NCBI GenBank assembly: GCA_030549495.1
Contig: JAUIRK010000635.1
Span: 1 to 64,000, forward strand
Direction: 5' to 3'
DNA from: Nectonema munidae
Taxonomy: Eukaryota > Nematomorpha > Nectonematoida > Nectonematidae
Length of the DNA stretch: 64,000 bases
Shown here: in pieces, positions 1 to 10,400 of the stretch
Layout of the letters: the number at the start of each line of letters is the position of its first letter
Position numbering within the stretch: the stretch's first letter is position 1
Notes under the pieces: model-generated
The model's database searches: none
The model's input: the letters and a program-made list of their open reading frames with translations, nothing else
What the model was told of the DNA's origin: nothing
Program-made: the position numbers and the translations under genes

Positions 1-29
1 AACTATGGGAAAATGGCTCGAATCCTAAA

Positions 30-1223
30 ATGAAGATTACCAAACTGAAAAAAACAGAAAATGATTGTTTGAACAAGTTAGTATTCAAGTGGTTTTGTGA
101 GACAAGAAGAAAAAATATTCCTATATCAGGTAAGCTAATTCAAGAGAAGGCACTTTTACTGTCTAAAGATCTTAAGTTAGAAAGTTTTGTTGCTTCAAAT
201 GGTTGGTTATATCGATTTTAAAAAAGGCATACTATCTCTTGCTCCATTTTATCTGAAGAGAGTGCAAGCGTAAGTGAAGAAACGATTGAAAATGGTGTTC
301 ACGTTTGATGTCTTTATGTGCTGGATATTCGCTAGATGACATTTTCAATGCAGATGAGACGGCTCTATTTTTTCGTGCCTTGCCTAACAAATCGCAAGTG
401 ATGAAAGGAGAAAGCTGTAAAGGGGTCAAAAATAGGTTAACTGTTCTCTTATGTTGCAGCGCATCTGGTGATTGGACGTTCAGCTAATCCCCGTTGTTTC
501 CGTCCCTTTCCAACATCTTTACTTACTATCGAATGTAAGCACAACAAAAAAGCGTGGATGAATAGTCAAATCTCTTCAGACTGGGTTAATCGGCTGAACA
601 ATCGAATGAAAGTTAAATCAAGATCTATGATTTTATTTGTTGATAATTGTAGCGCTCGTTCTTATTCTTCTTTATCGAACGTGAAGTCCGTTTATCTTCC
701 TCCAAACACAACTTCTCGGCTTGAGCCTTGCGATGCAGGAACCATCAAGACGGTAAAATCTTACTACAGAAAGAAGATGTTGAGGCACATTTTGTTAAAA
801 ATGGATGAAGCGGAAAACGTGTCCGAAATTGCGGCTCAGGTCAGTATACTTGATGCAATAACCTGGTTGAAAGATTCATGGGATTCGGTAACACCTGTGA
901 TGATTAAAAAATGCTTTGCTAAATGTGGTTTTACCTATAATGAAGTTTTACCTCAAGAAGAAAATTTTAACATGGATGATGATTTACTCAATTTAATGTC
1001 AGAAACTGAGTGGAAAAACTTTGTTGAGTTCGATTCGGACATACATCCTATAGCTACAAGTGAAACTGTCTGGGATAAAAAAATTAGATGTGAAGCTAGA
1101 GGAGAGCATCTTTCGGACAATGAAGAAGATTGTAATGATAATGAATTAATAGAAGAGCAAATAATAAAAAAAAAGGTGATTTACTTTGAGAAGATCAGAG
1201 ATAGAGCTCCAATCACAAGATGA
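30..1223 (+). pseudogene. Tigger/pogo transposase remnant (copy A)
   Basis: Reads as a Tigger (pogo clade of Tc1/mariner) transposase, which cuts and pastes its own element. In order: part of the CENP-B-like DNA-binding region (SGKLIQEKALLLSKDL, ASNGWLYRF), the first catalytic Asp in FNADETALFF (about 345-375), the second in LFVDNCSARS (about 635-665), then LPPNTTSRLEPCDAGTIK with the third Asp (about 690-750), and an acidic C-terminal tail. The coding text is spread over three frames (30-221, 305-487, 468-1223), so frameshifts and at least one stop make it inactive. The start of the gene lies outside the window. From the first catalytic Asp onward it is nearly complete. The element's right end may be near 1480, where CCCCT-rich sequence occurs in both orientations, but I could not pair it with a left end. 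Confidence 0.85.
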
Positions 1224-1875
1224 AACATTGCTTAGTTTAATGTCAAAAGCTAAAATAGATGATTTTTTTCATTTATGAATTTTTTATTATTATTTTTCAA
1301 TAAACCATTGCTTTTCCATGTTTTGTTTTAGGTAAATTAACTCGTAAGTTCCTATTACGAACGTAATATAGTAGTAACTTTATTTTTTTTTATTAAAAAA
1401 GTAAAACCCCTTTATAACGACTTCCTTACAAATACGACTTTTTTGATATGGCTGACAATCAAAATTTGAGGGGGTTTAACAAGTTTTGATATTTATATTC
1501 TATCCATCTCCAGCATAAACATATTGTATTTACTTAATATATTATATATAAAATAAAGATTATTTTACCTAGCCCCCCTTCCTATGGGATGCCTAGCCCC
1601 CCTCCCTATGAAAAATGGTTTCGAAAATTACCCTTACTAATTTTGCTTTTTCCTAAAACAATACTTGTTGGTAATTGATTATGTTTATATTAACGATATG
1701 ATAAGTTGAATTCTAAAAGACATAATACAGCTGTCGTATTCTCTGAAGACCTTTAGCAAAATTGCCAAAAATTTAAATAGATTTCGCCCCCCCCCCCTCC
1801 TATAAGTAATTTCTGGATCCGCCACTGGATCTATAAATGGAAGTCATTACCCTCTAAGTTGACCGTGATCTTTTC
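1224..1875. other. No gene; Tigger 3' flank and one hAT-type MITE end
   Basis: AT-rich sequence with two short CCCCCC-rich stretches near 1570-1610 and a poly-C run near 1788. The sequence TTCTGGATCCGCCACTG at about 1813-1829 matches the terminal type of the hAT MITE at 16868-17155, read inward from its right end. I could not find a matching left end. Confidence 0.4.
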
Positions 1876-2110
1876 TGTATGTCGAATTACAGGCCCATTG
1901 CAATTATTCCAGTAGTTTCCAAAATTTTCGAAAGGGTACTTAACAATCAGATATATAACTATTTTGAGTATAATAAGTTCTTTGGATTCACACAATTTGG
2001 ATACAGAAAATTTCACTCCATTGAAAATTTACATTATCTTTTTATAATTAATGATTCGAAAATCGATCATGCTGATTTTCTCACTACTCTTGTGCTTACA
2101 CCTTCAATTT
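1876..2110 (+). pseudogene. LINE reverse-transcriptase fragment
   Basis: Encodes SNYRPIAIIPVVSKIFERVL followed by a QFGYRKFHSIENLHYLF-like stretch. This is the start of the reverse-transcriptase domain of non-LTR retrotransposons (NYRPI...L..SKIFE...QFGFR..HST). It would copy LINE RNA into DNA at the target site. Only about 75 codons remain. No endonuclease domain and no YADD catalytic motif follow, so this is a truncated dead scrap. It belongs to a different branch from the minus-strand LINE at 13.4-17.4 kb, judging by the divergent QFG region. Confidence 0.75.
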
Positions 2111-2644
2111 AATTCATAAATATATTTGTTTGTTTTTTATATATGATTTACATATCGAGTTGCATTCAGTAGCCTTTTTGTATATCCATCTCACATTTCA
2201 TGAACTTTTTTTTCTTGTGGTGTATATCCATGTCACATTCCATGAACTTTTTTTTATTTAAAACTCTTCATTTAATCTCGTGCTCTTTTATGTTTGTGTG
2301 TGATTAAATAAACTTCTTGGAAAAATTTTAAAGTTGAATTTTGTAATTTGGAATCTAAGCCTATTACTGTGTGTACTTATTTACTAGCCCGTACCTTAAT
2401 ATTGTAAGGATGAGAGTATAGACTATGGAGGATAGTATATGCTTGAGACAGGTTTTCTCAACACTCGTCTCCAGATACCTCAGAATATGGCTTGATGTGT
2501 GTCTTTAGGGAAAGGTGCGGGTGATGCATTCGTGTGAAGTGAATAAAATTTAATTAGCTGTGTTCATTTTTATTTTCATTCAATTTACCTCCAGAGCTAG
2601 AAAGTTGAAAAGTGAGTTCACATTTGAAATGTTTTCTTTTTGTG
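2111..2644. other. No gene; short local duplication
   Basis: A roughly 65-bp unit containing GTATATCCAT and CATGAACTTTTTTT occurs twice in tandem between about 2180 and 2260. The rest is AT-rich sequence in which I see no coding or RNA gene. Confidence 0.4.
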
Positions 2645-2770
2645 AGTTTGAGGTAAAGATACAGCCTAGAATTTCTGATAAGCATTGAAAACACTCCACT
2701 TGGGTTCGATCCCGCATCAAGCCTACTTTCCTCATAGTTTAACCGGTTATCGACCACACTCGACATATGT
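2645..2770 (+). mobile_element. tRNA-derived SINE, copy 1
   Basis: Contains a Pol III B-box-like GGGTTCGATCCCGC (about 2702) preceded at the usual spacing by an A-box-like region. A tail segment follows (CTACTTTCCTCATAGTT) that aligns with the same tail in the copy at 33.9 kb. Three further copies lie at 24.2, 25.1 and 33.9 kb. It carries no protein; such elements borrow LINE machinery. Confidence 0.6.
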
Positions 2771-2813
2771 TGACTTTACAAAAATATGAATCGTCTGCTA
2801 TTATAAATGCTTT

Positions 2814-2949
2814 TTAACCCGTTAAAGACAATGTCGACTATAGTCGACTTTACAAAAATAAAATCGTCTGCGTTTATCAAAGCTCTTTAATACAAATCTT
2901 CTGCTTTACATTAGATATCGTCTGATTATTCTGGTCGATAATGGGTTAA
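2814..2949. mobile_element. TTAA-flanked MITE (piggyBac-like), copy 1
   Basis: Bounded by TTAA at both ends, as piggyBac-type insertions are. The first bases (TTAACCCGTTAAAGAC) and the reverse complement of the last bases (TTAACCCATTATCGAC) agree at most positions, forming imperfect terminal repeats. The inside has repeated TCGTCTGC words. A second copy, very similar for about 100 bp, lies in an intron of the symporter gene at 33380-33501. Too short to code for anything. Confidence 0.6.
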
Positions 2950-3080
2950 CCCATTTAAGGCCAATGTTCCTATTTTGGAAGATAAGTAATTTCATCTTCG
3001 TCTGCTTTTTTCAATGACTTTGAATATAAATCGTCTGCGTTTTTTTAGATACCGTCTGCTTTGCTTGGCCTTAACCCTAT
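2950..3080. repeat. Related TTAA-bounded repeat next to the MITE
   Basis: Starts TTAAGGCCAATG at about 2955 and ends GCTTGGCCTTAA at about 3073, so the ends form a short inverted repeat (TTAAGGCCAA). It carries the same TCGTCTGC words as the neighbouring element. The adjoining words CCTATTAGTGCTGGG recur at about 56945. Confidence 0.45.
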
Positions 3081-3179
3081 TAGTGCTGGGCAAAATTTGT
3101 CCGCTCAAGTGCTTGGGGGGCGTAAAGTGCCCCCCCCCCCTATTTTTCTCAGATATTAATAAGTTTTTATAAATATTTT

Positions 3180-4060
3180 TAATGTTACATATATATATCA
3201 ACTATGCTGAATTCAGTGGTGATGTCCATTTTTTATCAAAATCAATCAAACCTGTCAAAAAATTGATTTATATTTGACAGCTCATCTCAAAAAGGAACTT
3301 TTTATTTAAATAATTATATAAAGTTTTTTACACATGTATACCCATTTTCAAATATGCTGAATTCAGAGGTGATATTCATTTTTTATGAAAATCAATTAAA
3401 CATGTCAAAAAATTGATCTAAATGTGACAGCTCATCTCAAAAAGAAACTTTTTATCTAAATAATTATATAAAGTTTTTTACACATGTATACCCATTTCAA
3501 ATATGCTGAATTCAGTGGTGATATTCATTTTTTTTATGAAAATCAATCAAACATGTCAAAAAATTGATCTAAATGTGACAGCTCATCTCAAAAAGAAACT
3601 TTTTATCTAAATAATTATATAAAGTTTTTTACACATGTATACCCATTTTCAAATTAACTGAATTCAGTGGTGATATTCATTTTTTATGAAAATCAATCAA
3701 ACCTGTCAAAAAATTGATCTAATTGTGACAGCTCATCTCAAAAAGGATTATTTAAATAATTATATAAAGTTTTTTACACATGTATACCCATTTCAAATAT
3801 GCTAAATTCAGTGGTGATATTCATTTTTTTATGAAAATCAATCAAACATGTCAAAAAATTGATCTAAACGTGACAGCTCATCTCAAAAAGAAACTTTTTA
3901 TCTAAATAATTATATAAAGTTTTTTGCATATGTATACCCATTTTCAAATATGCTGAATTCAGTGGTCATATTGATTTTTTATGAAAATCAATCAAACCTG
4001 TCAAAAAATTGATCTAAATGTAACAGCCCATCTCAAAAAGAAACTTTTTATCTAAATAAG
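3180..4060. repeat. ~150-bp tandem repeat array, six copies
   Basis: The phrase CTGAATTCAGTGGTGAT (or a near variant) recurs at 3207, 3357, 3506, 3658, 3802 and 3953. That gives spacings of 150, 149, 152, 144 and 151 bp. Each unit also contains TGACAGCTCATCTCAAAAAG and ACACATGTATACCCATTT. The array is interrupted at 4061 by a pogo transposon and resumes for part of a unit at 8396. Confidence 0.9.
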
Positions 4061-4378
4061 TACCGTAAAGTTAGGCTTATAAGACCCCTCGGCGTATAAG
4101 ACCCCCCCTAAATAACATTAAGTAAAAAACTGAATTATACTTATTTTCGGCGTATAAGAACCTATAACAAAAATAAAAAAACGTATCTACTAATATCTTT
4201 TTAATTTACAAAAAATTGCCTATATTTAAGAAAATATATCGAAAAAATTAACTCGCAACAAAACATTTTAAAAACAAAATTTATTAATTTAAAAAACACC
4301 GCTCAGCAAAGACTATCTTCTGAATCTGTTTTGTTTAATTGATCAATCAATTCTTCATCAACTTTAGTTAAGAAATCG

Positions 4379-7300
4379 TCATGGATCTTCATCATCAGAC
4401 ACTCTTATCTTAGTTTCGCGGTCTTCATTTTCCCAAACGATCGTATCTTCAGTGCCATCCATTGCATTAGAAATACAACATTTTTTAAAAGAATATTCAA
4501 CAATTGAAGGCTTTAAGTCATTCCATGCTTTGTCAAGAAATTCACAAAGAGTATAGTGTGAAGGAGGACGCATATTTCCATTTTTTGTGAAGGATTTTTC
4601 AGAACTAGTAAACCAATCATTCCACTGTTTTCTAATATTATCTTTAAAAGGTTTATTTAGAGATACGTCTAAAGGTTGCAAAAGAGAAGTCATCCGGCAG
4701 GAATAACTGCTAAGTCAGTTTTGTTTGCCAGCAGTTTTTTCTTAACTTCGGCACACAAATGAGGTTTAAACATATCCCATACTAATAAACTACGAGAATT
4801 ATTAAAAGAGTTCTGTCTTTTCATCCAAACATTTTGAATCCACAATCTGACTCCTTCTTCATCCATCCATCCTTTAGCATTTACATGAACAAAAACTTCT
4901 TTGGGAAACATAATTTTTGGCATCAATTTTCGCTTAAAAATTCATTAAAAACTTAATTAATCGTTTTTTAATTCTTAAAAAAACTCTCATCATACTCACT
5001 GCAGCAAATGACTGATATCCCACAATCCGGCCAGCCATCCTCAGATTCTCCTACTAATATTTTCTTAGCCATTTCCACAGCCGAGAAGGTGGACTCTTTG
5101 TCTGATAGGATGGCCCGGCCAGAAGTTTATCTTATGCAACTCACTAAGCCTGAGACTACCGAGCACGCTCCTGCTCCTATACCTATAGAAGTCAAGCAGG
5201 AAGCTATGCACGTACAGCCATCGACTAGATACCAACCCATGGAGTTGGCCAAAAAGAGGATTGAGGCCTTCCAACTATCTCTTCCGCCACAACAGAGCAA
5301 TGCTAAAGACAACATGATCTTAGCTCTCTTTAAGATCATGGAGAGGAATCTCGATCTCCTAAATCCAGCGGACCTCAGAGAGGTTAACACTCTAGCGACA
5401 ACAGCCTGCTTAGCCACGCAATGCAGTTGGGAACAGGCGGCCAGACAGATGAACATGTCAACCATGTCTGATCTGGGCATACCAGTGCCTGACGTACTAC
5501 CTGCTAGACAACCCTTTCGTACGGTCGGTGCAGCCACGCAGCCGAAAGCAGCGCCGCGCCGACGATTCCAGGGCGCGAAGAAGTAAGAAGTTCTTTAAAG
5601 TCCTCGCAGATATTTCTAATATCTGCGAGGCCAGGGAATGGCCAGAAGTGGCATTCCCTGATAGGGTCATCGAGGAAGCTCTCGACGAATTGGATATGGA
5701 GGAAAGCATCTCTCTGGGCAAGGTCTCTCAACACCCGCCACAGCCTTCTCCTATACCTGACGAGGTAACAACCACGCCTGGTGAAATCCTGTCGCCAGAT
5801 TCGCTCAATCACAATGTATTGGACAACGAGCTCGACCCGTCAAGAATCAACGCTACTGCGATTGAAGACGCCCTACTCAGCATCACTGAGTTCCCGTTTT
5901 GCGTGGGAGCGCCTTGGGAAACTGCGTCACCTACGGAATTTCATAGATTTTGGCTCCAGCCAAGCGTGAAAGACACTTTTGATGACTTCCAGATATCGCA
6001 TTCACCCAGCTCTCCTAGAGCGCATGTCACCATCCCGGGAGATCTAATGGAAGAGCTCCTCATCACTACCTTTGGAGAGGATTTTCAATCGCTTTTGGAG
6101 GCGCTGCCAGCCTGGGAGCCCGCAGATGACACACATCCAAAGCCACAGCTCGCAACTCCTCTGCTTGCAATCGAGCAAGGCACCACTGGCATAATCAGGG
6201 ATGTACTACATCCCTATTAGATTTTTTTTTTTTTTTTTTTTGTCTATTTTTCTCAACTTTATTTATTATTAAAGAAATTTCACAAAGTTTATTATACACA
6301 CAAAAAGAAAGAAATTAATAGATCCTGGCCTCCAAAAGCGATTGAAAATCCTCTCCAAAGGTAGTGATGAGGAGCTCTTCCATTAGATCTCCCGGGATGG
6401 TGACATGCGCTCTAGGAGAGCTGGGTGAAGGCGATATCTGGAAGTCATCAAAAGTGTCTTCCACGCTTGGCTGGAGCCAAAATCTATGAAATTCCGTAGG
6501 TGACGCAGTTTCCCAAGGCGCTCCCACGCAAAACGGGAACTCAGTGATGCTGAGTAGGGCGTCTTCAATCGCAGTAGCGTTGATTCTTGATGGGTCGAGC
6601 TCGTTGTCCAATACATTGTGATTGAGCGAATCTGGCGACAGGATTTCACCAGGCGTGGTTGTTACCTCGTCAGGTATAGGAGAAGGCTGTGGCGGGTGTT
6701 GAGAGACCTTGCCCAGAGAGATGCTTTTCTCCATATCCAATTCGTCGAGAGTTTCCTCGATGACCCTATCAGGGAATGCCACTTCTGGCCATTCCCTGGC
6801 CTCGCAGATATTAGAAATATCTGCGAGGACTTTAAAGAACTTCTTACTTCTTCGCGCCCTGGAATCATCGGCGCGGCGCTGCTTTCGGCTGCGTGGCTGC
6901 ACCGACCGTACGAAAGGGCTGTCTAGCAGGTAGTACGTCAGGCACTGGTATGCCCAGATCAGACATGGTAGACATGTTCATCTGTCTGGCCGCCTGTTCC
7001 CAACTGCATTGCGTGGCTAAGCAGGCTGTTGTCGCTAGAGTGTTAACCTCTCTGAGGTCCGCTGGATTTAGGAGATCGAGATTCCTCTCCATGATCTTAA
7101 AGAGAGCTAAGATCATGTTGTCTTTAGCATTGCGCTGTTGTGGCGGAAGAGATAGTTGGAAGGCCTCAATCCTCTTTTTGGCCAACTCCATGGGTTGGTA
7201 TCTAGTCGATGGCTGTACGTGCATAGCTTCCTGCTTGACTTCTATAGGTATAGGAGCAGGAGCGTGCTCGGTAGTCTCAGGCTTAGTGAGTTGCATAAGA

Positions 7301-8141
7301 TAAACTTCTGGCCGGGCCATCCTATCAGACAAAGAGTCCACCTTCTCGGCTGTGGAAATGGCTGAAAAAATATTAGTAGGAGAATCTGAGGATGGCTGGC
7401 CGGATTGTGGGATATCAGTCATTTGCTGCAGTGAGTATGATGAGAGTGCAAAATCAGAATAGAGACTGTGATTTTGTAGTAGAAAAAGATAAGTTCCATC
7501 TGCTAAACAAGCTAAAACCACAGTAAAACGTGTTTTTTCGTGACCTGTCGTTTTTAAAAGAATAGCTTTTCCCCTTTTAAAGATACAGTTCGATTTCCAA
7601 CCATATCAAAATAGATCGGTGTTTCGTCCATATTTCCAATATTTGAAAGTGGATAGTCATATTCTTTGCGTTTATTTATTATAAATTTTTGAAAGTTTAA
7701 AATTTTATTTTCCAGTTATTGGGGTAGTTTTTGTGAAATTTTAGTTTGACGTCTAATTACAAAGTCATTTCTCTTCATAAATCCATAGCACCATGATTTG
7801 GTATCTTTAAAATTTTTTGCTATGTCTTGATTTAATTTTGCCCATTGAAGAGCAAAAATGCGAATTTGATTTTGGGTTACCACATAACCATTTTGACGCT
7901 TCTCTTTAATCATATTTCAAACATTTTCTTCCAGGATGGGCCAATGTGCTTTTCCACTTCTCATTGCGTATTTTTTACGAGGTAAGTTCTTTAAAATATT
8001 TTCTTTACTTTTCCAATCTCTTACCATTTTAGTAATAATATTAAATTTTCTTGCCGTAGCATGAATGGAGTTTTCCATAGAAAATTCAACCACTTTAAGT
8101 TTATAACTTGTTTCATAAGATCTTCTTTGAGAGAAAACCAT
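4379..8141 (-). pseudogene. pogo transposase, split by an insertion
   Basis: The N-terminal half (8141 down to about 7495) begins MVFSQRRSYETSYKLKVVEF, a psq-type helix-turn-helix, followed by a CENP-B-like second helical domain, the first catalytic Asp in IGNMDETPIYFDMVGN, and VVLACLADGT. The C-terminal half (about 4940 down to 4379) resumes with IFKRKLMPKIMFPKEVFVHV, then SLLVWDMFKPHL (second Asp), MTSLLQPLDVSLNKPFK (third Asp) and FKKCCISNAMDGTEDTI. This order matches pogo transposases. The intervening GC-richer insert separates the halves, and additional frame changes occur near 7700 and 7915. No working enzyme can be read. Confidence 0.85.
4983..7447. mobile_element. GC-richer inverted-arm insert, retroposon-like (fossil)
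   Basis: Two arms of 1,120 bp (4983-6102 and 6328-7447) are near-identical inverted copies. Each carries the same pair of overlapping reading frames: one beginning MTDIPQSGQPSSDSPTNIF and one rich in acidic and proline residues. Base composition is clearly GC-richer than the surroundings. Read on the minus strand, the right arm runs into a 3' tail with AATAAA-type signals (about 6258-6267) and a 20-base poly(A) (6222-6241). That suggests a reverse-transcribed RNA. The protein is not recognised. A gag-like product of a retroelement is possible but unproven, and no reverse transcriptase is present. The high arm identity suggests a recent origin. Confidence 0.6.
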
Positions 8142-8397
8142 TTTAATAAAAAATTTGCTTAAGCTTGAGTAAAAAAATTATATAAAATATTTTATAAACA
8201 AAAAATATTACAAAAGTTTTCTAAAAAAGTTTATTAATAAAAAATATTAAGGATAATTTCAAACTGTACTAATTAAAAAAATTTTTTTTGTAATTTTTTA
8301 AACTAAGATTTTTTACTTTGGCGTATAAGACCCTCTCTTAATTTTAAGACTGATATTTAGCTATGAAAAGGGGTCTTATAAGCCGAACTTTACGGTA

Positions 8398-8495
8398 TAT
8401 AAAGTTTTTTACACATGTATACCTTTTTCAAATATGCTGAATTCAGTGGTGATATTCATTTTTTATGAAAATCAATCAAACCTGTCAAAAAAATT
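8398..8495. repeat. Resumed unit of the ~150-bp array
   Basis: Immediately right of the pogo element the text TATAAAGTTTTTTACACATG and CTGAATTCAGTGGTGATATTC resumes. It matches the unit broken at 4060 and then fades out after about 95 bp. Confidence 0.85.
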
Positions 8496-9089
8496 TCATT
8501 GTTCAATTACAAAAAGTTGTCCACGTTCTTCATCTAAAAAATTATTTCTTTGTCGCAAAAGGAAAAAGATGGACAAATTCAATTTAAATTAAAAATATCT
8601 TGATAGTGACTAAATTCTCACATATTCGCATCTGTGCCATTTTTGATAAATCTGACCTATTCTAAATATTCAGATTTCCTACCCATCTTAGCTAAATGTT
8701 AACTGTAATCCTAGATGATAAGTTATAGATTTAAATATTTTTCATTTGTAAAAGAGGAACTTCTTTTTCACAGTCAAAATCTTTTTTAAAGTATATAATT
8801 AAACCACTTCCTAGTTAATTAGAACATGGTAGATCTTCCATTTAGTAAAGATACATTTTTTTTTAATTATTTGTTTTGATCACATGTTCTCTTTTCAATT
8901 AGTTTTCAACTTGGTTCCTTCTCTCATACAAATTTTCAAAAGATTTTATAATACGTTTTGTTTGTTTTTTTAATAAATATTTCATACTCAAGATGATTGT
9001 AGAAAGTATTATAAGCCAAAGTATACAAAAAAAAAGGTATATTTTCACTATATATCAAATATGCAGCCATTTTTTGAAAATTTTTTACA
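8496..9089. other. No gene recognised
   Basis: AT-rich unique-looking sequence. I see no credible open frame, RNA gene or terminal repeats. Confidence 0.4.
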
Positions 9090-10260
9090 GACTAATTCAA
9101 TTGCCACTTCGAGATATTTTTTAACCGTATTATCCAAAATCCAGTACAGAAATAAAATAAGCATAGTCGATTTGGTATAAAACAGATATTTTATTTTTTT
9201 TTAAATATTTTTGAAGACAGTATCTAGAAGTCTGATTGAAGCTTTCCGATATTTTAAAACCATAAATGCCAAACCTGAGTCCAAAAAGGAAACCAGCATC
9301 TTCCATTTGGCATAAAAACAGATATTTTATTTAAATTTCAAAAATATTTCTGTAGACATTAGACGTAAATCGAAAATTTGATGGACACTTTCAGACATTT
9401 AAAACCTCTAAATGCAAAAAATGATTTCAGAAATAAAAATTATCATGGTCGAATTGGTATAAAAATTTATATTTCATGCAAAATTAGACAGAATATTTTG
9501 GGATATAGTTTTACGACATAAACTGCAAATTTGATTGACACTAGCAGTAAAACCTCTAAATGCGAAAACTGTGTTCAGAAATGAAATCATCATGATCTAT
9601 TTACTATAAAAACATATATTTCATGTGAAATTTGAATCAATATTTTTGAAAACAAATTTTAGAACTAAACGCTTGATTGATACTTATAGGTATTTTCAAA
9701 TTCAAACTGCAAAAATTTAGTCCATAAATGAAACTAGTATGGTTGATTTGATATAAAAAGATATATTTAATTGTAAAATTTGAATGAATGTTTTTGGAGA
9801 CAATTTTTCGAAGTAAACCGCAAATTTGATTAAGACATAGGTATTTTCACATCCTAAACGTAAAAAATTAGTCCAGAAATGAAACCAGCATGTCCGATTT
9901 AGTATAACTTATATTTTATGTAAAATGTGAAGGAATGTTTTTGGAGACAATTTTCAGAAGTAAACCGCAAATTTGATTAACACTTATAGGTATTTTCAGA
10001 TCCTAAACGTAAAAAATGAGTCCTGAAATGAAACCAGCATGACCGATTTAGTATAACATATATTTTATGTAAAATGTGAAGGAATGTTTTTGGAGACAAT
10101 TTTCAGAAGTAAACCGCAAATTTGATTAACACTTATAGGTATTTTCAAATCCTAAATGTAAAAAATGAGTCCAGAAATGAAAACAGCATGACCGATTTAG
10201 TATAACACATATATTTTATGTAAAATTTGAAGGTATATTTTATTAGATACATTTTTGATC
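9090..10260. repeat. ~148-bp tandem array (family S), plus orientation
   Basis: Repeated phrases AAACCGCAAATTTGATTAA, CACTTATAGGTATTTTCA, AAAATGAGTCCAGAAATGAAA and CATGACCGATTTAGTATAA recur. The TTTGATT anchors at about 9377, 9529, 9673, 9825, 9972 and 10121 are 144-152 bp apart. The right-hand copies are almost identical; the left-hand ones are more divergent. The same family occurs inverted at 57.3-58.1 kb. Confidence 0.85.
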
Positions 10261-10400
10261 AATCAAAATTTTGATTGACATTTTCTAAAAACTAGCCATG
10301 ATTATTGAAAAAATTAAATATATAAAGTGTTATGCGTTCCAAACTGTATATAATTATAAATTTTCAAGGTATTATATAATATAGATCCCTTATAATTTAT
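10261..10400. repeat. Conserved edge of satellite family S
   Basis: Contains AATCAAAATTTTGATTGACA, then AAGTGTTATGCGTTCCAAAC and a degenerate TATATAATTATAAATTTTC. The mirror image of this block flanks the other S array at 57178-57310. A diverged partial copy lies at 27665-27712 (AGTGTTGTGCTTTCCAAACT). Confidence 0.75.

Larger units (their letters stand above)
4063..8395 (-). mobile_element. pogo/Tigger transposon with intact terminal repeats (copy B)
   Basis: Flanked by TA on both sides (4061-4062 and 8396-8397), the target duplication of Tc1/mariner-type elements. The left end CCGTAAAGTTAGGCTTATAA and the reverse complement of the right end CCGTAAAGTTCGGCTTATAA differ by one base. A second inner repeat, GGCGTATAAGACCC, is also present at both ends. 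The transposase is coded on the minus strand. The element sits inside the ~150-bp array, whose sequence resumes on the far side, so it is younger than the array. It is split by the inverted-arm insert at 4983-7447. Confidence 0.92.

Noticed and set aside
1398-1481. Tiny MITE with AAACCCC ends
   Set aside because: The inverted match is only seven bases, and the text resembles the subterminal region of Tigger copy A. Not called separately.
5127-5812. Additional long open frames on the opposite strand of the inverted arms
   Set aside because: They mirror the GC-rich coding strand, appear identically in both arms, and have no recognisable content. Treated as antisense shadows.
4983-7447. Bacterial contamination as source of the GC-rich block
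   Set aside because: It is embedded in a pogo element at both sides and carries a poly(A) with eukaryote-type signals.
9090-10260. CRISPR-like array
   Set aside because: Units of ~148 bp repeat along their whole length with no unique spacers, in a genome with spliceosomal introns. It is a satellite.
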